NCBI RefSeq assembly: GCF_011745365.1
Contig: NW_024468909.1
Span: 1,178,001-1,242,000 of the forward strand
DNA: 64,000 nt
Source: Cryphonectria parasitica EP155
Taxonomy: Eukaryota; Ascomycota; Sordariomycetes; Diaporthales; Cryphonectriaceae
Reading direction: 5' to 3'
Shown in pieces: positions 46,562 to 57,675 of the stretch; the first letter of the stretch is position 1, and each line of letters starts with the position of its first letter. A program made the position numbers and the translations under genes. The notes beneath the pieces are model-generated. The model did no database searches. It saw only the letters and a list, made by a program, of their open reading frames with translations, and was not told where the DNA came from.

Positions 46562-48323
46562 ATGTGGGAGGCCGGCGGCATCTGGCTGCTCCTCGACTGG
46601 GCCAGGTACAGCCTCGTATCCACACTCAAAGCTTTCGTCTTACTCGTGCTGTGGGCGCTCTTCGTTGCAACCTATCGCCTCACACTCCATCCTCTCTCTC
46701 GGATCCCAGGACCACGACTCGCTGCCATCTCGTCTTGTTGGTATGCCTACCATGTGCGCAATGGACGCATGCTCCCCCTGGGCAGGTCAATGCACCGCCG
46801 TTATGGTCCTGTCGTGCGAGTCGCTCCCAACGAGGTGTGGTTCGTCACCAAGGAGGCCTTCCAGATGATTTATAGTGAGCCATCTGATATTCCTTATTAT
46901 CGGATTATACTTTCTCCATTATTCCCAAAACTCATGATCATCATGCAGGCCCCACAAATGGCTATGACAAGTCCGACTTCTATTGTATGTGCGCGCAACT
47001 CATCCCATCCCATCCCACGTGTGCGTACCCTGGATGATGCAGGGGCTGATTTCAGACGAATTGGGCCGTCATGCAGTGGCCACGGCTCTGCTCAAACCAA
47101 AGCTTGGGAGGGACTTCCGTCTCCAGTCTGCTGATACGCTGGATCTTCTGGCCGAGCGTGATATGAAGCGCTATCGTCTACAGAGGAGACTCATCGGGCC
47201 CATCTACCATATCAATAACGTCAAACAATACGAGCGCGCTGTTGATGCCGTGATGGAACGAGTCATTGCGCAGCTGCATGCTCTCCAGGGGACTCAGGTG
47301 GACCTCAAGGAGTGGATGCACATTATCGTTGTCGAATGTCTCGGGGCCGTCAGCCTGTCATGGTCGCCTGGGTATCTCAAAGACAGGTCAGATGGTGCCT
47401 CGGGCAAGCACGCGTACATGGGCTGGAGACGAAAGAGCGTCTTCGGGCTTTTCCCTGCTGCTGTCATCCTGGAGTCCCTCTCAAAATCTTTTGGTCGGGC
47501 ATTTGCCACCTTCTGGCGCGTGACCTACCACACCCCGAAGGAAGGATTCAGGCCATTCTTTCCTGCTGTCCAAAAGAAGATCTCACAACGAGTGAAGGTG
47601 GCCTTGCACGGCCGACCACAGAAGGACGAGCGCAAGGACATTGTGGCCGATCTAATCCAGCTTCACAGGGATCGGTCCGAGTTCAGCGAGCAATATCTCC
47701 GACGGATGGCCATCACCAACTTTGGCGCAGGACATGAGACACTGACCTCGACCCTCATCTCTGCTCTATCCATGATAGGCTCACATAGTGAGGTTCAGAG
47801 ACAGGTCGCAGAGGAAGTTCAGTCGGCTTCGCATACTGTCTCTTATGACAATGCAATTCAGCTGCCAATCACGCAAGCGAGTATCAAGGAGTCTCAACGT
47901 CTCCACCCTGTCATTGGGATGTCTCTACCCAGGAAGGTCTCGCCAGGAGGAGATGCAAAGATTCACGGGCTTTCCTTTCCGCCAGGAACCGTGGTTGGCT
48001 GCAATCCCGTCTCTCTCCATCGCAACCCAGACATCTTTGGTGCCGATGCTGAAACATATCGCCCAGATCGCTGGCTGAAGGCGGACCAGAACAAGAAGAA
48101 GGATATGGACCGGTACAACCTCATCTATGGTGGCGGTGCCCGCACCTGTCCAGGAAGACATCTTGCCGAAATGCTGGTCTCCAAGATCGTGCCGACGCTG
48201 TTCAAGCATTTCGAGGTTGAGATCGTTATGCCCCCAGAGGAAGAGATATCCTACTACTTTATGGCCATGTTGACGGGCGTAAAGGCTCGGTTCATCCCCA
48301 GAGCAGATCAGATGGAGAGCTAG
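46562..48323 (+). CDS. Cytochrome P450 monooxygenase (pisatin demethylase/benzoate hydroxylase-like clan)
   Basis: Heme-thiolate oxygenase anchored in the ER by one N-terminal helix (YSLVSTLKAFVLLVLWALFV) followed by the proline hinge LSRIPGPRL. Exons 46562-46874, 46949-46984 and 47077-48323 join to 531 residues; the 36-bp middle exon encodes SPTNGYDKSDFY. Key motifs are the I-helix oxygen-binding segment GAGHETLTST (Glu in the acid position), the ExxR pair E388-S-Q-R391, the PERF-like YRPDRW, and the heme loop YGGGARTCPGRHLAE with ligand Cys474. General resemblance is to fungal P450s acting on aromatic or terpenoid substrates; the true family number and substrate cannot be given from sequence. 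Its neighbours (7-TM gene, GH7) do not form a biosynthetic cluster, so a detoxification or stand-alone role is as likely as secondary metabolism. Confidence 0.92.
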
Positions 48324-48775
48324 GAACGGTCAGATGCGGCCGGTCGTAGCAGCAGCAGCAGCAGCAGCAGGACAAAATCATATCCCCCCTTCGACAAATC
48401 TCTACGTCGCGGATTCAGGGCCGCGGTGCCGCTGCAGTCCACTCCCGAGTTAGCAAGCCTCGGCTTTTCTCGTCTCAATTGACCAATCGACGATTCACTC
48501 CACCAAGGTCTAGCGCAACTCCAATTTATCCGTGCCTTTTACAGGATCCTAATGCATCTCTAGCACGAACAGCTGTGCAAGGCCACAGAGTCTTTCCTTC
48601 AATCATATCGAGGGAAGGCCTCGTGAGGCGTTTGCACGTTGGGGCGATAAAATGCGCATATCGAGAAGACATTTAGATCCTGCCTCCCACATCCTCACGG
48701 CAGGAACATGGACACAAGTCTCTCTACCTGTTGCTGAGCACTGGAGGCGACCAGATCGTGACTCGGCTCAGCAAG
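48324..48775. promoter_or_regulatory. Promoter region of the GH7 gene
   Basis: 452 bp between the P450 stop and GH7 ATG. It has a GGCTTTT motif near 48461 (fits the GGCWWW site of XYR1/XlnR-type cellulase activators), a TATA-like GATAAAAT near 48644 and a SYGGRG-type CreA hexamer CTGGAG near 48741. These short matches are weak evidence alone. Confidence 0.3.
48348..48370. repeat. (CAG)n microsatellite in the P450 3' UTR
   Basis: Seven to eight AGC units, about 25 bp after the P450 stop codon. Confidence 0.95.
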
Positions 48776-50173
48776 ATGACGCTTTTCAAGCAGCTTCTCC
48801 CCGCTGCTCTACTACCAGCTCTGGCAGCATGCCAGCAGATCGGTACAGCAGTCCCGGAAGTCCATCCGAAGCTGCCAACTTACCGCTGTACCAACCAAGG
48901 CGGCTGTGTTCAGCGCGACACCACCATTGTGCTGGACGAATTCTATCGCAATATACACGATGTGAATAACACGGCCATCAGCTGCGGAACCTACGCAGCG
49001 CTGAATACGACGCTCTGCCCCACAGCCGAAGCATGTGCTGAGAACTGCGCCCTAGAAGGGATCGACTATGCCGCCAACGGGGTGCAGACGGACGGGGATG
49101 CAATCATCATGAATCAATTTATCAAGCTGCCTAATGGCACATACGACAGTGTCGGACCGCGGGTGTATCTGCTCGACATCGGAGAGGAGGACTATGAGTT
49201 GTTCCAGATGCTGGATATGGAGATCAGCTTTGATGTGGACCTTTCCAAGCTCGTCTGCGGCATGAACGGCGCGCTGTACTTGACCGAGATGGAAGCCAGC
49301 GGTGGCCGAAGCGCCCTGAACCCGGCGGGCGCCTCGTACGGGACGGGCTACTGTGATGCGCAATGCTCGAGGTTGGCCTGGATCAACGGAGTGGTAAGTC
49401 ATATCCTCTTTCATGAGCTCATGCATAACAACGCCTCCTTCTCTGTTTTTCTCTCTTCTTCATTCCGTTCTTTCTTTTGTTCTTCTGCTGTCTTTCCCTG
49501 ACTGACACAATAAAAGGCAAACGTGAATGAGACCCACGGTTCCTGCTGCAATGAGATGGACCTCCTCGAGGCCAACGCCCTCGCGCAGGCCATGACGCCG
49601 CACCCGTGTAACACCAGCGGCGTATACCTCTGCACCTCGGACGACGAGTGCGGACAGGCGGACGGCGTGTGCGACGAGTGGGGGTGCGGGTGGAACCCGT
49701 ACGTGTATAACGTCACGGACTTCTACGGCCCTGCGGCCAACGACACCATCGACACGAAGCGCGTGTTCACCGTCACCACGCAGTTCATCACGGACGACGG
49801 CACGCCTGATGGGACGCTCATCGAGATCCGGCGGCTGTGGGGTCAGGACGGGCGGATTCTCAAGAACGCCGTCGTCTCCACGGGGGACGGCTTCACGGGC
49901 AGTGTCATGGACGATGCGTACTGCAATGCGACGGCGTCGTGGACACAGGAGAGGGGCGGACTGGCTGGCATGGGAGATGCGCTGGGGCGGGGGATGGTCC
50001 TCATCTTTAGTATCTGGGATGATACGGGGGGCTACATGAACTGGCTGGACGAAGGCAGCGCGGGGCCATGTAATGCCACGGAGGGGAACCCGGCGCTGAT
50101 CGAGGAGTACTACCCTGGCGTGCAGGTCAAGTTTGAGAAGATACGCTATGGGGAGATTGGGTCGACTTTTTGA
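48776..50173 (+). CDS. Secreted GH7 endo-beta-1,4-glucanase (no CBM)
   Basis: Hydrolyses internal beta-1,4 bonds of cellulose by a retaining mechanism, outside the cell. Exons 48776-49393 and 49517-50173 give 424 residues. The signal peptide is MTLFKQLLPAALLPALAAC, with cleavage expected before QQIGTAVPEVHPKL, the usual mature GH7 N-terminus whose Gln can cyclise. Cys-rich segments CTNQGGCV, CPTAEACAENCALEGIDY and GYCDAQCSRL are typical. The catalytic motif E219-M-D-L-L-E224 follows SCCN and gives nucleophile and acid/base (usual form ExDxxE). Length, the missing linker and missing CBM1, and sequence style point to the endoglucanase (EG I) branch, not the longer cellobiohydrolases. Several N-x-T/S sites suggest glycosylation. 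The 123-bp intron carries a pyrimidine-rich stretch. A GH12 enzyme lies 8 kb downstream and would act on the same polymers. Confidence 0.94.
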
Positions 50174-50708
50174 AGAAAGGGGGGCTCTTCAGGAATTTAC
50201 TCAGTTCATGGTTGAGTGCCTTGGGATCCATCAAGTGCAATCTATGCCGTGAATCGCAGTGACTTACATTTTGTCGTCGAGGAGGCGAAAGTCATATGTC
50301 GAGTTACCACTCTGCGTTGGCTAGAGACGTGAATCTCAGCCTGTTGAGAGTGAACAACATTTCCAACCGTTGCACCGAATTGTTATGAGGATCTTGTACT
50401 TCCGCTCGCTCACGCGCCGCCACCCCAATGCAGGAGGAGTGAGTCTACAACACTGACTGCCGTGGCTCAATGTTAGAGACCAACTCCCCTGTGAAACCCA
50501 AGCTCACCTCTTCTCTCGAATCACGATGGGAAAATATCACGCGAGAGGATGTATTTAAAAAGGCCGGGGTGGCTCAGGGCAGGAGGGCTTCTGCACAGAC
50601 TGACCACAATTCGAACAACACAAGAATAACAACGTGGAGCATCGTCGACAGACAAACACATCACTCAAGCAGGTAAGACAGTACAAAAGTTTAAGAAAAC
50701 AAGCTGGA
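50174..50708. other. Intergenic after GH7, with a TATA-like element
   Basis: No exon recognised. TATTTAAAAA at 50552-50561 could be a TATA box for the small ORF that follows. Confidence 0.4.
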
Positions 50709-50969
50709 ATGTCTTTCTCAGGACCACCGCCGCCAGATCGACCGTCCGGTTCAGGATCCTGGGGCAAGAAATCCGACAACAAGCCCACAGGACAGAATCA
50801 GATAGATCCCTCGGCCCCGAGATCAACACCGCTGAACGATCCACCGCATACGGAACCGCAGTTTGGGAGGGATGATTATGCTCGGCGGGCTTGTATGGTA
50901 GGGACTTGTAGCACCCATGAGAATAACTCAGGGTCATCAACCCCCAACTATACGTATCAGAAGAAATAG
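50709..50969 (+). CDS. Doubtful small hypothetical ORF (86 aa)
   Basis: No family recognised. The ORF starts MSFSGPPPPDRPSGSGSWGK and is Pro/Ser/Asn-rich with no signal peptide or membrane segment. It lies about 150 bp downstream of a TATA-like TATTTAAAAA. A GTAAGA donor at 50673 and a TTTCTCAG acceptor at 50722 could be an intron that removes the ATG, in which case this ORF is not translated as given. A short disordered protein or an untranslated RNA are both possible. Confidence 0.25.
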   Translation: MSFSGPPPPDRPSGSGSWGKKSDNKPTGQNQIDPSAPRSTPLNDPPHTEPQFGRDDYARRACMVGTCSTHENNSGSSTPNYTYQKK

Positions 50970-51868
50970 ACAAGTGAGGTACGATCTTCTGTTTCTTCCT
51001 TTCTTCTTTGGAGGTGATGGCCAGAAACTTTCAAGGAGTGGATGTGAAGGTAAGAATTCGCGGCAATCCGGTTGGTCTCGCAGGCAAATCAAGAGAGGTG
51101 TTGATCAGAACTTAGAATAAAAGCTTTGCCTAATGGAAGGACGTTCTTTCCCATGTGTGGACTTGATAACTTTCCTATGTTATGTCAACGAGTTTACATA
51201 ACTGACCTTGTTTGCAACACTTGGACATTGTGTTTCTATTTCAAAGATATTCAAATGACTAGGCTCGCAAGAAGTATTCCACCAAGACAAAGGAAGTCAT
51301 TATACTACAATAAATTTATGAAGTATAGAGACTTGAATAAAAGCATACAGAAACGATTTGAACGCTTGGTAACTTGCAACTGAAAATAATCAAGGATAAT
51401 TGATACATAAACTACTATAGTATACCATTGCATAGCGCTGTGACTGTTAGTAGGAGGAGGAGATGTAGAAGAGAAGTAGCAATTAAGAGAGCCCTGTCTC
51501 ACTTGACAGGCCTTTAGCGTGCAGCCTACGCAAGCCCTGTGGCATGCAGGCAGGGGCCACCAGGGAGGGGCCAACAGGGGAAAGATGGTGACATGGTGCT
51601 GACGGTGTAGCGGGTCGGGTCCCCTGTCTTAAAGCTTAAGTTGACATCACTGTCCTGTCATCTCACTGCTTTTCTGCCTCGTCCTCCTTCTCCCCCTGCT
51701 CTCTGTTCGCAACAGCTCCTCCAGCAGCTCAAGCTACTTTTTTCCTTCTCTGCAGGCCCCTTCACTCACCCAAGATGTGATTGCTACTCGCAGGACAGCT
51801 TCAGAGCCGTGCACCGTTTTCAACAAACCAGAGTAGCTTCCATCCTTCGTCCTCGTCACGCGACCGGC
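50970..51868. other. Intergenic, promoter of ATG17
   Basis: AT-rich at 51120-51430, then GC-richer. One TCACTTGA octamer at 51499-51506. The last 230 bp are CT-rich and probably include the ATG17 leader. Confidence 0.5.
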
Positions 51869-53501
51869 ATGGCGACCTCACCGAGCCCAGCCTCGTCGGC
51901 TGTTCACTCTCGTCACGACGAGCCACCCTACGTCGGCGATGACGCACCCCGCCTCGAGCACGATGATGATGACATTGCAGCCTCCGTCTCCGTCGAGACC
52001 CTCGTCGAGCACCTCCTCGCCGCCAAGCGGTCGCTGGCCTCGGTCAGGCTCGTGCTTCGTGCAAACGACCTGACCACCCATGCACGGCAGCTCCACGAGG
52101 AATCAGTCATACTGGGTGCTCAGACTGCCTTCCTCAGGACGGGTGTTGGCGAGCAGATAAAGCTGCTCGCCAGAGTCACGGGCAGCATGAACAAGACGTA
52201 CAAGGCTAGCAGGAGGGAATTCAACAGCCTGATCAAGACGCTTGACACAGCAAACGACAAACTGAAGGATACCATGGACATGCTGAGGGGCACGGCCGTG
52301 GACCCCGTCTTCAGGCCCGAGGGTGAGGATCCCAAGAACCTGCTCGACTTTGTCGACGAGACCCAGGTCGACGGTATTGTCAACGCTCTGAAGGCCAGCC
52401 TCGTAGAATTACAGGTATGTCCGCTAGCAGACGGCCCCTTTCTACTGTCACCAGTATCTTCGTCGAGAAGACGTCACGAGGCTAAGCTAAGTCTCTGTTC
52501 TCCAGGCCACACTGACCTCCTTTGATGGCGACCTCCTCCGCCTCGAGAACGATATGCGCACCCTCAAGCAGGCCCTCGAATCGTCCGCCTCGCCGCCATC
52601 GCCAGGTTCACCAGGTGACTCCGGCCGTCAGCGCCCGAACCTACCGCCCATCCATGACCTCCTCCGATCGCTCACGGAGCAGTCTCACTCCATGGCCACA
52701 CACCTGGTCTCGCTCAACCGTCATTTCGATATGTGTGTCACTGCCGTGCGCATCACCGAGGGTGGTGCAGCCCTGGCGCGGCGGAAGGCGGCCGAGGACA
52801 GCGGCGAGGCGGATCCGGTGTCAATATCAGGAGTGATCGATCAGCAGGAGACCAACATTGATGATCTCGACCCAGCTGCGAAGTCTGAGATTGTGCAGGT
52901 TGTAATGCAGGACTCCCCAGAGGTGGACGAGGTCGTGGCAGATCTGAACGCAGAGATGCACCAGGTCGATGTCGACTTCAGTCTGCTCAAACACCAGACG
53001 GACCAGATCCAGTCGGCCCACACGGCCATCATGCAGGCCTTCCACATCATGGATGACATTGGCTCTCGCCTACAGGGATACATCGCGGCAGAGGTGGAGT
53101 TTATCAACCGGTGGGAGGTCGAGAAGGATAGCATCTTCGCCCGCCTAGAGGAGATGGAGAACCTGCGCTACTTTTACGACGGCTACGCGAACGCCTACGA
53201 CAGCCTCATTCTTGAGGTCAAGAGGAGGCGGGCGGTCGAGACCAAGATCCAGGGCATCTGGCGTAAGGCCAAGGAGGCCGTCGACAAGCTGGTCGAAACC
53301 GACTGGAAAGACCGCGAAACTTTCCGGTCTGAGGTGGGAGACTACATCCCAACCGACTTGTGGGTAGGAATGAGTGGCCCTCTGCGCAAGTGGGAGGTCG
53401 TCCGCGCCCAAGTCGACGAGAGCTCAGCCTCGCCAGAAGACGACAAGATTGCGGAGTACATGCAAGGGCAGGATGAGGCTGAGGGTACCACAGCACCATG
53501 A
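51869..53501 (+). CDS. ATG17: Autophagy scaffold protein Atg17
   Basis: Scaffold of the Atg1 kinase complex that organises the phagophore assembly site on starvation. Exons 51869-52414 and 52506-53501 give 513 residues. The APG17 (PF04108) domain runs over most of the chain, with the characteristic start VETLVEHLLAAKRSLASVRLVLRAND, here read in two overlapping parts, and later DLLRSLTEQSHSMATHLVSLNRHFD, VIDQQETNIDDL, EMHQVDVDFSLLK and LRYFYDGYANAYDSLILEV. It is almost wholly helical with coiled-coil character and ends YIPTDLWVGMSGPLRKWEVV plus a short acidic tail, as in other filamentous fungi. The start at 51869 (GGCATGG) gives a short acidic head; an upstream open frame lacks similarity. 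The intron has GTATGT and CCAG boundaries in phase 0. Confidence 0.9.
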
Positions 53502-54297
53502 TGGCTTCTAGATGATGTTGTGAGGGCACAGATTCAATAAGGGCGCGCAAGCGGCGAGAAACGAGAGCGGGGTTTTCTGGTGGTTGGTGTTATTTACTTG
53601 GGCATATGGGATTCATTTGGCGTTTGGAAACTGGAAAGACTCGGCTGGGCGCAAGGGACGCCTTTCGTTCTCTTCTATTGTTTGAGCTATGCAATTTTCT
53701 TCATCTTTTTTTCTTTTGGGAGGTCGTCAAATCTTTGGGAAGACAGGCTATGGTGTTATTTGGTTTTACTTATGACACAGACACATAGGCACACCCACTA
53801 CAATGGGGCACCCAATGAAGCAGGTTCGTTCACACCCTCACATTCCTGAATGTGCGAACTCTGACTATCACACTGAACCATTGCTTTTTCTAATAATAAA
53901 AAAATCATCACACATCATCGGTAGAAATGGTACGTAAATAAAAGAGATCGTTCTATTATCCATTCAAACGTTCTGACTAAAAGCTGTCAAGATTGGAAAG
54001 GAATGGAAGAGAAAAGCCAACGGAACATCACCTCTACCTCCTCAAGCCTCAGAGACAGGAGGCGAGTCTACAACGAAGAACTGAAACATACAATGTTCAA
54101 AAGGCTGTGTGAATGAGCCTATCTGACTGGGAATCCAGGGTGTCTGGCCCCTGATGGCCCTCACACCCCTTGTCTCCATGGAGACAAACCCCCCTCTCCG
54201 TTTGTCTTACACTTGCTTCGTGTCATTCTCTGGACACCCGACCCACTCGAGTCCCTCCTCTTTCTCTCTATCGCCTCTAAAAGATCTACACGATCTC
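53502..54297. other. Convergent 3' region between ATG17 and the KEP gene
   Basis: No gene recognised. T-rich and A-rich stretches (for example TAATAATAAAAAAATC near 53891) may hold 3'-end signals. Confidence 0.5.
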
Positions 54298-55665
54298 TCA
54301 GACCCTGTCAGGGACGATCAATCCACCGGGAGAAGCAGGAGGAGCCAGACCCCCAGGCAAGCCCGTCGGCAGCCCGCTAGGCAGAGGACCGGTTGGCACA
54401 GGCCCACTAGGCACAGGCCCAGTGGGAACCGGACCAGTAGGCACGGGGCCCGTCGGGGCGGTAAAGGTAGGAATCTCCCTCTTGGGAATCAGAGACGAGC
54501 CCGTGGGCTCGGAGAGGGTCGCGATCGAAGCCGGAATGGAGGTCGAGAACTCTTGCCTCTTGTCGTTATTGTTATTGTTACGCGGGATGCCGGGGAGGCC
54601 GGTGGGCAGAGGTGGCAAGGGGGGCAGGTCTTCGTCTCGCTTGTTGGCGGCCGCGGCGCCGGTCGGGAGGGGGAAGGGGAGGGAGAGGCTTGGGAGGAAA
54701 GGAGGCAGGTCTTCGTCGCGCTTCTCGTCGTTGTTGCTTCGTGGAATGCCTGGCAGACCGGTTGGGAGGGGGAGGTGAGGCAGGTCCTCGTCCCTTTTCT
54801 CGCTGTCTCTTGGGATTCCGGGGAGACCAGTGGGCAGGGGAAGATGAGGCAGCTCGTCGTCCGCCCTGGCCTCCTTCGCAGCGCCTGTTGGGAGAGGGAA
54901 TGGAAGAGACAGGCTGGGGAGGAAAGGCGGGAGGTCTTCGTCTCTCTTCTCGTCGTTTTTGCTGCGTGGGATACCAGGGAGGCCAGTGGGCAGAGGGAGG
55001 TGAGGGAAATCCTCATCTCTTGGAATGCCAGGCAGCCCAGTAGGCAGAGGCAGATGAGGGAGATCCTCGTCTCGCTTCTCGTTTTCCCGTGGGATGCCAG
55101 GGAGGCCAGTGGGTAGAGGCAAGTGAGGGAAGTCTTCAGCCCGCTTGTTGTTGTCATTATCCCTTGGGATGCCAGGGAGGCCTGTTGGAAGAGGGAGGTG
55201 AGGAAAGTTCTCATCTCTTGGGATGCCAGGCAGCCCAGTGGGCAGAGGCAGGTGAGGGAAATCCTCATCTCTCTTCTCGTTGTCCCGTGGGATACCAGGC
55301 AGGCCTGTGGGCAGAGGAAGGTGAGGAAGATCCTCATCTCTTGGAATACCAGGCAGACCTGTGGGCAGAGGGAGGTGAGGAAAGTTCTCATTCCTTGGGA
55401 TGCCAGGCAGCCCAGTAGGCAGAGGCAGATGAGGAAAATCCTCATCTCTCTTCTCATTGTCTCTTGGGATGCCAGGCAGTCCAGTAGGCAGAGGCAGGTG
55501 AGGCAGATCCTCGTCCCTCTTGGGGATATCAAGGTGAGCCCCAGAGGGGATGGCGATACCAGTCGCGGTGAAGCTGGGGAAAAGCGAGGTGGGCAACACC
55601 ACTGGTACCGCCGAACATTCTTGCGCTACCAGAGCAGCAATGACAAGGAGCGTACTGCGAGACAT
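54298..55665 (-). CDS. Secreted Kex2-processed repeat protein (KEP), Pro/Leu-rich
   Basis: Single-exon precursor of 455 residues that should enter the secretory pathway and be cut by Kex2 into many small peptides. A signal peptide (MSRSTLLVIAALVAQECSAVP) is followed by a spacer and then tandem units. Twelve units contain PLPTGLPGIPR, mostly as DEDLPHLPLPTGLPGIPR or DEDFPH/NENFPH variants; two longer units contain LPPFLPSLSLPFPLPTGAA. I count eleven Lys-Arg sites, nearly all followed by an acidic start (KR-DED). Three pairs of units abut through GIPR-DE or GIPR-NE without KR. The C-terminus changes to (P/T/S)GPVPTGPVP repeats and ends LIVPDRV. The peptides have no Cys, Trp or Tyr. No UstYa-type oxidase (DUF3328), tyrosinase or methyltransferase lies in the window. 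Comparable proteins are fungal repellents, pheromone precursors and RiPP precursors; which applies here is unknown. A TATA-like element sits about 130 bp upstream. Confidence 0.85.
   Translation of the reverse strand: MSRSTLLVIAALVAQECSAVPVVLPTSLFPSFTATGIAIPSGAHLDIPKRDEDLPHLPLPTGLPGIPRDNEKRDEDFPHLPLPTGLPGIPRNENFPHLPLPTGLPGIPRDEDLPHLPLPTGLPGIPRDNEKRDEDFPHLPLPTGLPGIPRDENFPHLPLPTGLPGIPRDNDNNKRAEDFPHLPLPTGLPGIPRENEKRDEDLPHLPLPTGLPGIPRDEDFPHLPLPTGLPGIPRSKNDEKRDEDLPPFLPSLSLPFPLPTGAAKEARADDELPHLPLPTGLPGIPRDSEKRDEDLPHLPLPTGLPGIPRSNNDEKRDEDLPPFLPSLSLPFPLPTGAAAANKRDEDLPPLPPLPTGLPGIPRNNNNNDKRQEFSTSIPASIATLSEPTGSSLIPKREIPTFTAPTGPVPTGPVPTGPVPSGPVPTGPLPSGLPTGLPGGLAPPASPGGLIVPDRV
54560..55520 (-). repeat. 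Coding tandem repeats of the KEP gene
   Basis: Repeat units of roughly 54-75 bp encode the PLPTGLPGIPR modules. Spacer lengths between units vary while the module itself is nearly constant, which suggests expansion and homogenisation by recombination. Unit number probably varies between strains. The repeats keep all frames open and create long false ORFs on both strands. Confidence 0.9.
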
Positions 55666-55791
55666 GGCTGCTACGGAGGAGAGGAGACGAAGAGTCTTCA
55701 GTGAGGAGAGAGGGAGGGATGATTTGAAAGATTGGACTGGGGATGATGAGATCTTCTAAAAGTTGATCATTCCAGCACGGTGCTGTGTCGT

Positions 55792-55802
55792 CTTATTTAT
55801 GC
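55792..55802 (-). promoter_or_regulatory. TATA-like box of the KEP gene
   Basis: On the minus strand this reads GCATAAATAAG, about 130 bp upstream of the KEP ATG. Confidence 0.4.
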
Positions 55803-57659
55803 TCGTCTTTCTTAACTACAATGGTGAGCATATGTCGGCGAAGAAGCACATCACATGCCGACGGCCGGGGAACATCTATTCACTGGAGGCTCTTTGGCGT
55901 TTTCGCTGTTGTTGAGCTCGTGCCCTCCCTTCCCTCTCCCCCTCCATTCTTCCTCTTAACAACCTTCATATGCCCAGGCTACGATGCCGTGCCAGCCTCG
56001 CAGGTCAATGCCGGTTGTAATTGTGGACCGACACGTCATCCGGCTCAGATGCACGCTCACTGATACCTGGACGACAGAACAAATTGTCAGCTGTTCTGAA
56101 GGCATATTCACCTCCGACCACACCGACCTACCCATTACAATAGCGGTCTCTGCCGATCAGGGGCACGTCTGCCAAACCTACAGCATGTACGGACGATCAG
56201 TCGATCGTTGCTGCAGGCAGAAGGTAAAGGTGGTGGGAGAGAGAGAAAATACAAATCGACTGGCTCTAGAAATATGGTGGACAGACACCCACCCATGAAT
56301 AGCCCGCGTCTAGATAGTGTGGCCTTGGATGGGTAACAGCCCCGTCACCAAGACCAAGTACTTGAGTGCAAAGGCAAGGAGACATTTTGTTAGCCTTTTA
56401 GTTTTCAGGAGAGGCCAGCCAATTGCGATTGCAGCGAGTTGGGCGCCAAGTTTCAGATTTGGTTATGCTTAAGTGTGCGCGCTGTAGAACGCGACGCGTG
56501 GCATACAAGAGTCGATAAGGCTATTCCAAAAGGGCAGGAGGATATTTCCAAAGTTTCAGATTTATTTCTGGTGGCTCTTCACTGCATTGCTCTCCTGTTG
56601 ATATCTCACCTCAAATATGGGGCCTGTGGTGAGTGTTGGTTTATTGAGATCCACAGCCATATTCCCCGAACACCGATCTTGAATCCCGAGGACTATCATG
56701 GCGCGCTTCACACAGAGCTTGGGCTTCTCCTGAACTGTAATACGTCTCGATGCTACTGCTTTGCTATAAGGTTTACTACTATGAGCTAGTCTTGTATGTG
56801 TACTTACACAGTATGATCGCAAGCATTGAGAAGAACAACGCGTTGAGTGGGGCCGCATGTTTCGTCACTTGAACTCCCTGATGCGTCGACCGAATTGACA
56901 GAGCAACATCTAGTTGCAAAGTAGCGACAGTCCGTATTCTATGAGAATTAGGGCCAATTTTGTCTTTGGATGAACATTGGTATGTTCGTAACTACTCAAA
57001 TAGACATGCAAGTTGTGTGTAGCATGCAGTGAATGAGGTAGTGCGGATCGTAGGTTCCAGAGCATTCATGATTTTGAGTGCTTCCATGATTCGTTCGCCT
57101 GTTCAATAAGCCAGCCTTCACACAATAACCACGGCTCCAGAATCATTGATACCTGGGGGCCTTGACAGATCATGTCGGCTTTACAGACATCAGACCCGAA
57201 GGCTGATGATAGCCATCATAGGAAAGAGCGTAGTCCTCGTTTGATAATGGCCAGCCAAATACAGCACACGCTTTTGAGCGTTGACCAAGCTGCAGGATTT
57301 CTCATAAGTTTATCAATAAGACAATAACCTAGCTTCTCTAAACAGCTAAAACTGTCTTGAGCTCTGTAGATGTTGTGATGGAGCAGAAGGTCATGTCCCT
57401 GGAACGATGATGATATGCTCACAGATACCGTGGTGCAGATTCGACTGTTTCGGGGTGCCCAACTCAACTCGACCATACTAACTTATCCTGGAGGCCTTTT
57501 ACAGACCGTAAGCCAACAATATTCAAACAATCTTAGGTTTGTATCTATTCCTAAGAACTTTATGAAAGTATAGATTCACCAAACACAATATGTCTGGTCT
57601 TTCGATATGTTGGGACTGTAACATAAGGAAGACCATTTTACACTCTTCATTTATTTAGC

Positions 57660-57675
57660 TTTTTTTTTTTTTTTT
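57660..57675. repeat. T16 homopolymer
   Basis: Uninterrupted T run in intergenic DNA; no element boundaries seen beside it. Confidence 0.9.

Noticed and set aside
54298..55665. Dikaritin (ustiloxin/asperipin-like) RiPP cluster
   Set aside because: Core units lack Tyr, and no DUF3328 (UstYa-type) oxidase or tyrosinase gene is found in the window; the P450 at 46.6 kb is separated by unrelated genes.
54154..55704. Long open frames on the plus strand (320 and 193 codons) and in another minus frame (347 codons)
   Set aside because: They arise because the KEP tandem repeats keep every frame open; only the 54298-55665 minus frame has a signal peptide and KR-bounded units.
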